A stretch of 64,000 bases of DNA from Larkinella punicea (GTDB taxonomy: Bacteria; Bacteroidota; Bacteroidia; Cytophagales; Spirosomataceae), in assembly GCF_003334855.1 (NCBI RefSeq), contig NZ_QOWE01000027.1:62001-126000 (forward strand), written 5' to 3'. The stretch's first letter is position 1. The number at the start of each line of letters is the position of its first letter. Shown one piece after another: positions 9,355-18,055 of this stretch. Below the pieces are notes generated by a model that worked only from the letters and a program-made list of their open reading frames with translations, did not search any database and was not told the DNA's origin. A program made the translations under genes and the position numbers.

Positions 9355-9768
9355 TTAGTCAAAATCGACTTTTTTTCTGCGTTCCTTGACCTCACCCCTT
9401 TTTTTCTTCGCAACCAGTTTTTCCTCCCGCGACGCCTTCGTTGGCCGGGTGGATTTCCGGGGCTTTTCTTTCTCAAAAGCCTTGCGGATGAGCTGGTAGA
9501 ATTTCTCGGTGACCTTATCGCGGTTGCCCAACTGGGTCCGTTCGGTCTGGTGGTAGAGCACCAACACGCCCTCGGTGGTGATTTTATTGATGAGCTTTTC
9601 GAGCAAAACCGCTTTTTCTTCCTCCGTCAACACCGCCGAGTGGGGAATGTCGAAGTATAATTCCGCTTTTGTTGCTACCTTGTTCACGTTCTGACCGCCT
9701 TTGCCCCCACTGCGGGCAAACTGGAATTGTAATTCGGGGTATAGTTGGGTTGGGTCCATGTTCTGCAA
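9355..9768 (-). CDS. arfB: Peptidyl-tRNA hydrolase ArfB (ribosome rescue)
   Basis: A 137-residue protein with the release-factor catalytic motif SGGKGGQNVNK (GGQ at 24-26) and a long Lys/Arg-rich C-terminal tail. The tail of ArfB (YaeJ) enters the empty mRNA channel of stalled ribosomes and the GGQ loop hydrolyses the peptidyl-tRNA. Length and the lack of a stop-codon-recognition domain separate it from RF1/RF2. The family ATG could be at 9768 or, three codons later, at 9759. It leads a two-gene unit with the FAD-linked oxidase. Confidence 0.95.
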   Translation of the reverse strand: MQNMDPTQLYPELQFQFARSGGKGGQNVNKVATKAELYFDIPHSAVLTEEEKAVLLEKLINKITTEGVLVLYHQTERTQLGNRDKVTEKFYQLIRKAFEKEKPRKSTRPTKASREEKLVAKKKRGEVKERRKKVDFD

Positions 9769-9844
9769 AAACTTGACAAAGCTACAAACATTCCCCGATA
9801 CCAGCGGTTCAGTTTACAGGAATACGACATAGCACTCGAGCAAA

Positions 9845-10210
9845 ATGGAGCCCCAAAACGATTTTTTAGACAGCCTTCCCGAAACAAGCGAACTGCTTGA
9901 GAATACGATCGACACCCTGACCAACGGCATTGATTTGGAAGCCGGCAAAGCCGATACCAGTCTGCTTCAGAAATGGATCGACATTCTGAATCAGACCGAA
10001 AATACGCAACCGCTGGGAAGTAAATTGTCGGAACTGAACGAGGCACTGACTACTAAATCGCCAGATAAAGCTACCACCCAGCGGCTTCTGAATGACATTG
10101 CCGATGCCACGACCGAATTCGCGACCGAGGTAGGCCCTGAAGGAGAACTTCCTCCCCAATTGGAAGGACTCGCTGCGGCTTTGCGCAATCTGGCCATTCA
10201 GCTTTCGTAA
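9845..10210 (+). CDS. Small acidic protein of unknown function
   Basis: A 121-codon frame starting MEPQNDFLDSLPETSELL. It is strongly acidic, helix-prone, rich in Leu, Asp, Glu and Thr, and has no Cys, no signal peptide and no membrane segment, so it is probably cytosolic. I do not recognise a family. Codon choice resembles the surrounding genes and the frame is divergent from arfB with a 76-base spacer, which supports its being real. Its stop is 7 bases from the convergent GNAT gene. Confidence 0.65.
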   Translation: MEPQNDFLDSLPETSELLENTIDTLTNGIDLEAGKADTSLLQKWIDILNQTENTQPLGSKLSELNEALTTKSPDKATTQRLLNDIADATTEFATEVGPEGELPPQLEGLAAALRNLAIQLS

Positions 10211-10217
10211 AGCGGTT

Positions 10218-10688
10218 TTATAGGTCGATCTGCATCTTGATGTTCGACCGCTGGTAGGGCGACGGACAAGATTCGACCTTGGAAAAACCCACTTTTTTAT
10301 ACAGCTCCAGCGCGGGAGTCAGGCTGGTGTTCGATTCCAGATAGACCTGTTTGGCTCCCATTTGCCGGGCGGTTTCCAGGGCGTGAAGACAAAGTTTCTT
10401 CCCAATTTGTTTGCCTTGCGCTTCCGGTGCTACGGCCATTTTGCCGAGTTCATAGATTTCATTGCTGCTTTTCAACAGCGCACAGGTTCCCACGATTTCG
10501 TTACGATACCGGGCAAAAAACACCCGTCCGCCTTTGGCAATCACGTACCCTTCGGGGTTGCTTAAAGCCCGAATATCGGGTTCTTCCACTTTGAAATACT
10601 TCTCAATCCAGGCCAGATTCAGTTGCTTGAACTGTTCGCGATAGGCCGGATCGAAATCGATGATTTCAACCTCGTCGAGCTGTTTCAT
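10218..10688 (-). CDS. GNAT family N-acetyltransferase
   Basis: A 156-residue protein covering one complete GNAT fold. The acetyl-CoA pyrophosphate-binding loop is seen in MAVAPEAQGKQIGKKL (QGKQIG for QxxGxG/A), preceded by the beta-4 strand YELGKM and followed by LYKKVGFSKVE. Such enzymes transfer acetyl from acetyl-CoA to an amine on a small molecule, peptide or protein; the acceptor cannot be inferred. The gene is monocistronic or lies downstream of the FG-GAP gene (49-base gap). Confidence 0.88.
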   Translation of the reverse strand: MKQLDEVEIIDFDPAYREQFKQLNLAWIEKYFKVEEPDIRALSNPEGYVIAKGGRVFFARYRNEIVGTCALLKSSNEIYELGKMAVAPEAQGKQIGKKLCLHALETARQMGAKQVYLESNTSLTPALELYKKVGFSKVESCPSPYQRSNIKMQIDL

Positions 10689-10737
10689 TTTGAAATAAGT
10701 TTTGAAACGGGTGAGGTAATGTTCCTGCGCCCAACCG

Positions 10738-11922
10738 CTAACGCTGATTCCAGTAAATCAGCAGATTCAGCGTGGCCCGACCGGACGCGATCAGATCCAG
10801 GTCGCCATCACCATCCAAATCAGCGGCTTGCAGGTCTTCGGCCGCCATCATCACGCTGTCGTCAAGGACGTGTTGCTGCCAGGTTTGCAACGTCTTATCC
10901 GGCACAAATAACCGTACGCCCACTTTCTTTTCGGCATTGGGGTTACGCCAGCCAACGGCAATCTGATCGACGCCAAGTTTCAGAAAGTCCCCACAAGCGA
11001 GCGCGTGGCCCTGGTTCAACCGCTCCGTCAGCGTCTGCTGAACACCGTACATCAGCTTGTCGGGCGCATCGGCAATCGGGCCGTTTTTATACACCACGAG
11101 CTTGTTGCCGTGCATGGGTTCGACGGCGGCCACAAAGGGCAGCCTGGCAGTCTGGAAGCCCCGACGCACCTCTCCCATGCCGTTTCCGGCCCCGATCCAG
11201 CGATCCACAGGCGTCCATTTGCCGTTGCGATAGGCCACCGTTTTTCCACCTTCCTTGCTGCCAATCAGCATCCGGGTTTCGGCGCCATCTTCCCAGATCT
11301 CAAAATTATGCGTCATGTGCATCGTTGAATCGACCAGTTGCATCCGCCACGGATCGCGGGGGTTTTTCGGTTTTTCGTACCCCAAAATCCGAACACCCCG
11401 CCCCTCGCCGTTTTTGTTCCCCAGCCCGTGCAGCGGCACCACAATCAGTTGATACCGATTTGGTGCCACTTTAGCCCAGCGCATCCGGTGGGTCGTCACT
11501 TCGTGGTGCAGCCGAACGGCTTCCCAGATTTGGGTCGGATCGTTCGGGCGAATCAGGTAAAAAACCGCCCCGGATTTGGTGGAATCGTTGGTTTCGGACG
11601 GGTTCCAGCCCGCTCCGACCGCCACTTCCACTTTGCCATCGCCGTCGATGTCGCGGGCGGCCAGGCAGACGTTGTCCTGCGGGGTTAGATTCTGGGCCAT
11701 CACATGCCGCTGCCAGGCATCAGCCGGTTTTCCCGGGTTGCGGTACCAGACAATTTCTTTCTGGTCGGCCATCAGAATATCCGGTTTTTTGTCGCCATCG
11801 ACGTCACCGATGGCCAGTCCGTAGCCAATATCAATCTGATTATCAACAACCTGAATCTTGAAATTGGGATTTTGGGCATAGAGCGGCCCGGCAAGCAGAA
11901 AAAATGCGGCTATTTTTTTCAT
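10738..11922 (-). CDS. Secreted FG-GAP/VCBS repeat protein
   Basis: 394 residues from the ATG at 11922, chosen because it begins a clean signal peptide (MKKIAAFFLLAGPLYAQ); a Met 20 codons earlier does not. The mature part contains repeated calcium-binding integrin-alpha-like motifs: DVDGDKKPDILMAD, DIDGDGKVEVAVGAG and, near the end, DLDGDGDLDLIASG, matching FG-GAP/VCBS repeats that form a beta-propeller. A periplasmic or surface protein, possibly polysaccharide binding; no catalytic residues are recognised. Confidence 0.85.
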   Translation of the reverse strand: MKKIAAFFLLAGPLYAQNPNFKIQVVDNQIDIGYGLAIGDVDGDKKPDILMADQKEIVWYRNPGKPADAWQRHVMAQNLTPQDNVCLAARDIDGDGKVEVAVGAGWNPSETNDSTKSGAVFYLIRPNDPTQIWEAVRLHHEVTTHRMRWAKVAPNRYQLIVVPLHGLGNKNGEGRGVRILGYEKPKNPRDPWRMQLVDSTMHMTHNFEIWEDGAETRMLIGSKEGGKTVAYRNGKWTPVDRWIGAGNGMGEVRRGFQTARLPFVAAVEPMHGNKLVVYKNGPIADAPDKLMYGVQQTLTERLNQGHALACGDFLKLGVDQIAVGWRNPNAEKKVGVRLFVPDKTLQTWQQHVLDDSVMMAAEDLQAADLDGDGDLDLIASGRATLNLLIYWNQR

Positions 11923-11999
11923 GGGAAGAAAGGCAGGGTTCGTAGATAGACCTTTCTTCAATATTCGGCATTCAGCCGGCAATAATCAACAGTTCCGGC

Positions 12000-12854
12000 C
12001 TATTCCTTTTTTCCGCTCCATCGCTCGCCCAATCGCAGCACTTTAAAGGGCGTCTGCTGCCGTTCCGCTTCGCGAACAAACTGGGCGGGATCTTCGGTAT
12101 TGAACTCAAACAGGTGGTAATGGTGCGGAATTACCAGACTGGCACCAATCTCCTTTCCCAGGCGGGCAGCTTCTTCCGGATTGAGGTTTCCGGCCACGCG
12201 CCGTTCGGGTTTGTTGCCATTGATGGGCAAAAAGGCAATGTCGACATGAAACGATTTCAGCGTTTCGACCATCCCGTCATACCAAAGGGTGTCCCCGCTG
12301 TGATACACCGTCCACGGTCCGGCCTGCACCACAAACCCCATGAATTTGCAACGCCCCAGATCGTCGCGCTCCAGGTTGTTATGGGCCGCCGGAACGCCGT
12401 GAAACATAAAACCGGCGACTTCGGTGGTTTCGCCATCGTTCAGGCCGATGGGAAAACCGGGATCGCGTTTGGTTCGGTCGGCCACAAAAAACCGGTTGGC
12501 TTCCGGAATGACGAACTGAATTTCCGGGTTGGCGTTGAACAATGGAAGCAGGGTTTCCGCGTCCAGATGATCGGTATGGTTGTGACTCGACGTGACGACA
12601 TCGATCCCGGTGAGTTGGCCCGGATCAACGACCCGTTCCGACATCCGAACGTGCGGCTTGTCGGTTTGAGCGTATTTAACCGACAACGAATCAGACAAAT
12701 ACGGATCAAACAATAACCGTCGATCCTGCCATTGCAGCAAAAAACCGCTCTGCCCCAACCACCAGATGTGCAGGTGACCGGGTTGGGAACGGGCGGTTTT
12801 CAGATCCGAAAGAAAGGTCTGGTCTTTTTGGAAAGCAGGGATTAAATCGTTCAT
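12000..12854 (-). CDS. MBL-fold metal-dependent hydrolase, UlaG-like
   Basis: A 284-residue cytosolic protein. WWLGQSGFLLQW, then the metal ligand motif SHNHTDHLD (H91, H93, D95, H96), then the later ligands YHSGDTLWYDG and the C-terminal PHHYHLF identify the metallo-beta-lactamase fold of the UlaG type. UlaG itself is a lactonase for L-ascorbate-6-phosphate; other members hydrolyse lactones or phosphodiesters, so the substrate here is open. It follows the MetE-like gene in the same direction with a 130-base gap that holds an inverted repeat, so it may be a distal member of the 12985-19739 operon. Confidence 0.85.
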   Translation of the reverse strand: MNDLIPAFQKDQTFLSDLKTARSQPGHLHIWWLGQSGFLLQWQDRRLLFDPYLSDSLSVKYAQTDKPHVRMSERVVDPGQLTGIDVVTSSHNHTDHLDAETLLPLFNANPEIQFVIPEANRFFVADRTKRDPGFPIGLNDGETTEVAGFMFHGVPAAHNNLERDDLGRCKFMGFVVQAGPWTVYHSGDTLWYDGMVETLKSFHVDIAFLPINGNKPERRVAGNLNPEEAARLGKEIGASLVIPHHYHLFEFNTEDPAQFVREAERQQTPFKVLRLGERWSGKKE

Positions 12855-12880
12855 AGAATGGTAGGACTCTAGCTTGTTGC

Positions 12881-12956
12881 TCCTAAATCCCCTAAAGGGG
12901 ACTTTTAGTAACCGGATTAAACTGCGTCCAAGTCCCCTTTAGGGGATTTAGGGGCG
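12881..12956. repeat. Inverted repeat element, family 1 (copy 1)
   Basis: About 75 bp with 24-bp inverted arms: left CCTAAATCCCCTAAAGGGGA, right TCCCCTTTAGGGGATTTAGG, each arm also containing a shorter palindrome. The centre (~25 bp) differs between copies. Other copies are at 19771, 26741, 35196 and 57183, with a half copy at 43849. It has no coding capacity and resembles a REP- or MITE-like element or an mRNA hairpin. Confidence 0.9.
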
Positions 12957-12984
12957 ATTAATTGAACGCCCTAATTTTTAATTC

Positions 12985-14010
12985 CTACCCCAACCGCACT
13001 TTTTTCGCGCCAGCCACCATGTTCGTCAGTTTCTGGCGGGCGGCCCAACGGGCGGTCTGGCTCAGACCACAATCGGGTGCAACGGCCAGTTTTTCGGCGG
13101 GAATGTATTTCAAACACCGCTCAATGCGCTCGATTACGTCTTTGACGGTTTCGATGTAATAGTTCTTCACGTCGATGATGCCAACGGCGACATCCATTTT
13201 TTGGGCAAATTCCGCAATCAGTTCAATTTCGTCAAACTCGCGGTTCGCCATTTCAACGTGCACTTCGTCGACCGCCAGATCCAGAAAATCCGGCAACATC
13301 GGGTGGATTTTCCGGTACCCCACCGGTCGCCCTTTGAAATTCCCGAAACAGAGGTGCGTCGACAGGCGGCATTTCCCGACGACCGGTGCGACCGTCCGGT
13401 TGAAAATATCGACAAACCGCTTCGTATCTTCCTTGTAAGCATAACACGACATCGACGGCTCATCGACGGTGATTTCGGTACAGCCAGCCGCCACCAGGTC
13501 CTCCAGTTCTTTCCGAACAAAGGGCAATAGGGCTTCCGTGATGTCGTAGCGGTCTTTGTAGCGTTCATTCGGCAACATCCGGCCACTGAGCGTATACGGC
13601 CCTGGAATTGAAGCTTTTAACGTGGGACCAGCCGGAGCCAGCTTCTTCAGTCGTTCGAATTCGCGGACGGCTCCCAGTCCTTTCGGCGCGGTCAATTCTT
13701 CCACGATGGAATGCTTGCCGCGCTGGTCGTGGGCGGGTGGACCAAATTTGCGCGTCTCCGAATGGTTGGGTTGCAGGCCTTTGATGTAGCCGTAAAACGA
13801 CAGATTGAAGTCCAGCCGGGTTTGCTCGCCGTCTGTGATTACGTCCAGGCCCGCCGTGGTCTGGTCGTGAACAGCCGCTACAACGGCATCTTCAATCATT
13901 TCCTCAATGTCGGCCTGACCAAACTGATCGAGGTTCTGGGACGCAAATTCTAGCCAGCCGGGAAACGGGTAGCTGCCGATGACGGTGGTGCGGATGGGGT
14001 TGGGTTGCAT
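12985..14010 (-). CDS. MetE-like (cobalamin-independent methionine synthase C-domain) protein
   Basis: A 341-residue protein that covers only the catalytic C-terminal barrel of MetE (full MetE is about 750 residues). The zinc ligands are all visible: H219 and C221 in STHLCFGN, E253 in VHVEMANRE, and C314 in APDCGLSQ. TVDEPSMS (182-189) and IGSYPFP near the start are typical. Short MetE-like proteins transfer methyl groups to thiols or cleave thioethers; whether this one makes methionine is not clear. It is the last gene of a tight operon, and its start overlaps the preceding hydrolase gene by 61 bases. Confidence 0.85.
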   Translation of the reverse strand: MQPNPIRTTVIGSYPFPGWLEFASQNLDQFGQADIEEMIEDAVVAAVHDQTTAGLDVITDGEQTRLDFNLSFYGYIKGLQPNHSETRKFGPPAHDQRGKHSIVEELTAPKGLGAVREFERLKKLAPAGPTLKASIPGPYTLSGRMLPNERYKDRYDITEALLPFVRKELEDLVAAGCTEITVDEPSMSCYAYKEDTKRFVDIFNRTVAPVVGKCRLSTHLCFGNFKGRPVGYRKIHPMLPDFLDLAVDEVHVEMANREFDEIELIAEFAQKMDVAVGIIDVKNYYIETVKDVIERIERCLKYIPAEKLAVAPDCGLSQTARWAARQKLTNMVAGAKKVRLG

Positions 14011-14948
14011 GAATAAAGCTGTTTAGGCGTATCGATGAATAAATGTTGAAAATAGTCGGCTAAATCAAGTCTCCGCAAATAGTCGCGAAAGGTGGTCAGG
14101 AGCCACGTCAGGCCCGGTTTTCCGCCGTACGACTGCCAATAGGTGTTTCGGGCGGCATCCATGCCCACCGTAATCTGGTTCGGAAATTCGGGCAACAGCG
14201 TTTGCAACAGCGTGTACGTCCAGTTTTGCTGATCCGGCTTCCAGCGAAAACCGCTGTCGTATTCGACCCGAACGCCGGTTTGCAAAACCGCCCGATTATA
14301 CGCAATGTCTTTGTACCGATCGACATGCGAGAGTACCACATGCTGCAAATCCGCTCCCAGCCTGGCGAATAATTCCGCCTGGGCGAGTGCGTGTTTGCCT
14401 TCATTCGTATGGGTCAAAATCGGAATACCGGTTTCCCGATGCGCATTGACTACGGCCCGAAAAACCGTCTCCTGATGCTTCGTAAACGGTTCGTCACCCG
14501 TAGCCAGTTTGATCAAACCGGCTTTGTGCGGGGTTCGTTCGATGACCGGTCCGCTGTAGTCAAAAGCGTCGATGCCTTCTTCGAAATCAGCAATAAACAG
14601 ACGCGTCAACTGATCTTCCGAATACCGGTAGCGCCAATGATCGGGCGGGTAATACATCTCCAGATGAAGCCCGGTCGGTGCCAGAATCTGCATATTGGTT
14701 AAGCGCGAAACTTCCGCCAGTTTCAGCGCATTGCGGCCACAGTTGGCGGGCATCGCGTCGACCATCGTCCGTCCTCCGGCTTCATACACCCGCTGTACTT
14801 CCTCTGAAATTTTACCAAGATCATTCAGCAGGAAATCCGGATTGCCGCGCGTCGGAAAGCTTTCGTCGATCACCACATGCTCGTGCGAATACGTGATCCC
14901 CAGTTGTTCCGGATCAATGTCCCCCAAAACCGTTCTGACAAAATTCAT
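13950..14948 (-). CDS. Phosphotriesterase-family metal hydrolase
   Basis: A 332-residue amidohydrolase-superfamily protein. The metal-binding set is complete: SHEH (H22, H24), the probable carboxylated Lys in AGLIKLATG (K147), LTHTNEG (H180), LSHVD (H208) and GMDAARN (D264). Family members hydrolyse organophosphates or, more often in nature, lactones, so a sugar lactone is a reasonable substrate guess. The family would normally end near FIDTPKQLY; here about 20 more residues (Pro/Ser-rich) are read out of the start of the MetE-like gene, giving the 61-base overlap. Its start overlaps the upstream FAD gene by 4 bases (ATGA). Confidence 0.85.
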   Translation of the reverse strand: MNFVRTVLGDIDPEQLGITYSHEHVVIDESFPTRGNPDFLLNDLGKISEEVQRVYEAGGRTMVDAMPANCGRNALKLAEVSRLTNMQILAPTGLHLEMYYPPDHWRYRYSEDQLTRLFIADFEEGIDAFDYSGPVIERTPHKAGLIKLATGDEPFTKHQETVFRAVVNAHRETGIPILTHTNEGKHALAQAELFARLGADLQHVVLSHVDRYKDIAYNRAVLQTGVRVEYDSGFRWKPDQQNWTYTLLQTLLPEFPNQITVGMDAARNTYWQSYGGKPGLTWLLTTFRDYLRRLDLADYFQHLFIDTPKQLYSCNPTPSAPPSSAATRFPAG

Positions 14949-16309
14949 TGTTTCCAGCCTTTTCGCGATGTATCGGCTACCGCATCCGGTAACTCCAGAA
15001 CCGCCCCAATACCGTATAATTTTCCCTGCAACGAACTGACAGTAATCTGATTAGCGGCTTCATCATAAGCCAGTGACTGCACAGCCGCCAGCCCCGCAGC
15101 CTGGCCCATCGACATGGTCTGCGCCATCGACCGGCACGACGCGTGGGCATCGTGGGTGGCCGAAAAACACCGTCCCACCGCCCAGACCGACTGACTGCCT
15201 TTGGGCACAATCGTGCCGTAGGGAACGCCATAAACGCCGTCGCCGGGGATATATTCCCAGTGCGTTTCGTCTTCTCCGTTGAGTCCCTGCCGGTGGTCCT
15301 CGATGGGCGCTCCACAAAGAAAAATCCGGTCAGATGGCAGCTTGCCCGACAAACATTCCTCTTTCGTCAGGCGGTGTTCACCATTAACGCGCCGGGTTTC
15401 ACGAACGCCAATCTGGTGCGACAACCCGATGATGTTCGACTGTTCAAAACCGGGTACGGCATCCCGAAAAAAATCTTCGTATACAAACGCCTGCCGTCGC
15501 CCTTCGACCTCGGCCTGCGTCAGTTCGTCCGCATTCAGGGCAGATAAACCGCTCACTTTCACGGCCACCGTCGAAATACAGCCTTTCGCATTCATTTCGT
15601 GCGCCGAACCTTCCTTGCGGGGTAACCGATGCCGCCCGGTTTCGACGGCCATCCGCATTTGCTCCGCCAGCATTTTCTTGCCGCCTTCCCGCTCGTAGCG
15701 GTCCAGATCGACGTTGCTCATCCGAAAGGTGGTGGTCATGCTCTGCGCCGGTTCGTTTTCGCCCGCCGTTTCGTAGGCAAAACCTGCCAGATGGCAAAAA
15801 TCGGCATCGCCCGACGCGTCGATGACCCGTTTCGCCAGCACCTTGCCAAAACCGGCTTTGTTCCAGAAAATACAGGCATAGCGTTCCCCTTCCGGACTCA
15901 CATCGACCAGCGTTGTATGCAGCCAATACCGGATGCCGCTTTGCAAAATCAACTGATCCCAGACAAGTTTCAACCGTTCGGGGTTGTAATTGACGCCCGT
16001 TCCGGCCCCGTAGGTATTGGGACGCAGAAAGACCGCACCGGCTTTATTCAGTTCATTGACCACCCGGTCGGGCCAGCCGCCCACGACTTTGCGGGGAGTG
16101 GAACCGGGGGTAAAAAAACCGTAAAACGTGTCCAGCATCTGCGTGGAGGTTCCGCCCGGAAAACCGTAGCGTTCCACCAGCATCACCGAAAACCGCCTTC
16201 CTTCGGCAGCAGCCAAAGCCGCCACGCAACCCGCCGACCCGGCCCCAATCACGAGGATGTCGGTTTCGGCCCGAAGCGGTATTGGGGTATGGTTTAAAAA
16301 TGGATGCAT
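14945..16309 (-). CDS. FAD-dependent oxidoreductase (FAD_oxidored family)
   Basis: 454 residues from the ATG at 16309; a longer frame begins with TTG at 16339 and would overlap the stop of the previous gene. The Rossmann FAD motif is TDILVIGAGSAGCVAALAAA near the N-terminus, followed by GFPGGTSTQML. Conserved PF12831 features follow: RVIDASGDADFCHLAG in the middle and WAVGRCFSATHDAHASCR with a GQAAGLAA stretch near the end. There is no signal peptide, unlike the two paralogues at 35371 and 55659, so this copy is cytosolic. It probably oxidises a sugar or sugar-derived hydroxyl. Its stop overlaps the next start. Confidence 0.88.
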   Translation of the reverse strand: MHPFLNHTPIPLRAETDILVIGAGSAGCVAALAAAEGRRFSVMLVERYGFPGGTSTQMLDTFYGFFTPGSTPRKVVGGWPDRVVNELNKAGAVFLRPNTYGAGTGVNYNPERLKLVWDQLILQSGIRYWLHTTLVDVSPEGERYACIFWNKAGFGKVLAKRVIDASGDADFCHLAGFAYETAGENEPAQSMTTTFRMSNVDLDRYEREGGKKMLAEQMRMAVETGRHRLPRKEGSAHEMNAKGCISTVAVKVSGLSALNADELTQAEVEGRRQAFVYEDFFRDAVPGFEQSNIIGLSHQIGVRETRRVNGEHRLTKEECLSGKLPSDRIFLCGAPIEDHRQGLNGEDETHWEYIPGDGVYGVPYGTIVPKGSQSVWAVGRCFSATHDAHASCRSMAQTMSMGQAAGLAAVQSLAYDEAANQITVSSLQGKLYGIGAVLELPDAVADTSRKGWKQ

Positions 16310-16328
16310 GTGAAGGCTTCTCGGATGA

Positions 16329-17207
16329 TTAGACTCCAAATTTCTGACGGATTACGTCACGGCTCATTTTCAGGCTTTCCCGAATGGGCCGGGTTGGTTT
16401 AAAACCGCTGGGAAAAGCCAGTTCAACGGTGATATCGCCCGCAAAACGATTTTTCTTCAACTGCCGGGCCACCGCTCCCCAGTCGGCAATGCCTTCACCC
16501 AGTGCCTCCGACCGGGTTCCCGTCCAAAGGTGATCCCGCAGGTGGAGATAAACGATTTTATCAGAAAATTTTTGCAGGAAAGTCAAAACGTCCACTTTGG
16601 CCTGAAACAACCAGTCCAGATCGGGACCCAGAGCGATGTCGGGTACGCGCTGCAAGGTGTTTTGCAGGTCATATAAATCATCCGCTACTTCGTAAATGTG
16701 GTTGTGAAGATTGGGAACGACCTTGTTCTTTCGGCAGATTTCCTGAATTTGTTTCAGGGTTTCGGCCTGCACATCGAACTGCTCGGGCGTTTTCTTTTTC
16801 GGGGTGCTACCGACCGAGATGCCCAGCGTTCGGCCACCCAGTTTACCCAGACGCTCGACCACCTTTTCGGCATCGTCCAGAATCTCCGTCTGTTTGCTTT
16901 TATCCCACATCGGCTGGCTATACGAGGTCCCGATAACGGAAACCCCGCTCTTCCGGGAACTGTCGCCAATCCGGTCGACGGCGTCATCGTGCCGCAAGTT
17001 GACTTCCATCAACTCGACGGCTTCAATTCCGGCATATTTTGCGTCCGAAAACACCTGATCCAAAATCGGAAAGCAATCGTAAGCAGGCTTGTCCGATGAA
17101 TAAATCCAAACGTGCAGTCCAACAACGGGTTTGCGATCGACGGCGGAAAAAACATCCGGTATGGCCAGCGCCAGGGTGCTGGAAGCCAGAAAGTCACGAC
17201 GGTTCAT
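16329..17207 (-). CDS. Xylose isomerase-like TIM-barrel protein (sugar phosphate isomerase/epimerase)
   Basis: A 292-residue protein with an N-terminal Tat-like leader (MNRRDFLASSTLALAIPDVF). The AP_endonuc_2/xylose-isomerase-like barrel shows the expected acidic and His ligands: IEAVELMEV, VVPNLHNHIYE, LGPDLDWLF, YLHLRDHLW and ITVELAFP. Members isomerise or epimerise keto sugars using a divalent metal. It lies 31 bases downstream of the SIS gene and 19 bases upstream of the FAD oxidoreductase. The Tat leader suggests export or a vestigial signal, which is odd beside cytosolic neighbours. Confidence 0.85.
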   Translation of the reverse strand: MNRRDFLASSTLALAIPDVFSAVDRKPVVGLHVWIYSSDKPAYDCFPILDQVFSDAKYAGIEAVELMEVNLRHDDAVDRIGDSSRKSGVSVIGTSYSQPMWDKSKQTEILDDAEKVVERLGKLGGRTLGISVGSTPKKKTPEQFDVQAETLKQIQEICRKNKVVPNLHNHIYEVADDLYDLQNTLQRVPDIALGPDLDWLFQAKVDVLTFLQKFSDKIVYLHLRDHLWTGTRSEALGEGIADWGAVARQLKKNRFAGDITVELAFPSGFKPTRPIRESLKMSRDVIRQKFGV

Positions 17208-17238
17208 AGGACTCTATTCAAGGTTTTTGACTTACTTT

Positions 17239-18027
17239 TTAGCGAACAACGGTCTTTTTACCAACCTCGGCATACAACTTTGCCAGCCGATGCGCGTGTT
17301 CGTCATAGGCGGATTCAAACAGTTCCGTGGCGCGTTGAGAACCGACCAGGGCGGTGGCCGTCAGCACTTTCGGCGGCTGACCGGCTTCGGTCAGCAAGCG
17401 CGCCAGTTCGGCTTTGATGCTGTTCACGATCAAGGCACCACCAACGGTACTGCCGGGTGCAACCGGCGTTTCCAGCCCCGGAACCGTCACCATCGCATCG
17501 CCGACGGGTGCGCCGGTATCCAGAATCAGATCGGCGAAATCGCTCAGTTTCAGGCCGTCTTTGCGTTTGCTGGTGCTCTGGTCCGAATGTTCTTTGGTGA
17601 TGAGTGCCACCACTTTCACGCCCCGCTTCTGAAACTCCTCCGCCATTTCAATCGGCACGACGTTGCAGCCGCTTGACGAAATGATCAAAGCCGTATCTTG
17701 TTCTGAAAGATCGTAATTGCGCAGAATCCGCTCGGCCAGCCCGGAGACATTCTCCAGAAACATCGCCTGCCGCTGGCCGTTGGCCCCCACCACCAGGTTG
17801 TGAAACGTAAGCGACAATTCGACAATGGGATTGAAACCCGGAAACGAACCGTAGCGCGGCCACATTTCCTCGACCATGATCCGGCTGTGTCCCGAGCCAA
17901 AGACATGCACCATCCGACCCGCCAGAATCGTTTCGGCAAACCATTGGGCCGCCTGTTGCAGTTGTGATTTTTGCTCCTCGACCGTATCGATCAGTTGGCG
18001 GCATTTTTCTAAATAGGTTGTTATCAT
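17239..18027 (-). CDS. SIS-domain sugar isomerase (UPF0309-like)
   Basis: A 262-residue protein with one SIS domain. VHVFGSGHSRIMVEEMWPRYG holds the phosphosugar-binding loop, and TALIISSSGCNVVPIEMA holds the Ser-rich second loop. Length and motifs fit the UPF0309-type sugar isomerase proteins. SIS enzymes bind phosphorylated sugars and act as aldose-ketose isomerases, deaminases or deglycases. With an adjacent ROK kinase it probably acts on the phosphorylated product. Spacing to both neighbours is about 30 bases. Confidence 0.88.
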   Translation of the reverse strand: MITTYLEKCRQLIDTVEEQKSQLQQAAQWFAETILAGRMVHVFGSGHSRIMVEEMWPRYGSFPGFNPIVELSLTFHNLVVGANGQRQAMFLENVSGLAERILRNYDLSEQDTALIISSSGCNVVPIEMAEEFQKRGVKVVALITKEHSDQSTSKRKDGLKLSDFADLILDTGAPVGDAMVTVPGLETPVAPGSTVGGALIVNSIKAELARLLTEAGQPPKVLTATALVGSQRATELFESAYDEHAHRLAKLYAEVGKKTVVR

Positions 18028-18055
18028 ACAATCTTTTGGTGGATCTCCGAACGTA

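Noticed and set aside
16310-16339. Earlier TTG start for the FAD oxidoreductase at 16339
   Set aside because: It would overlap the stop of the upstream gene, and the ATG at 16309 lies well placed before the FAD motif.
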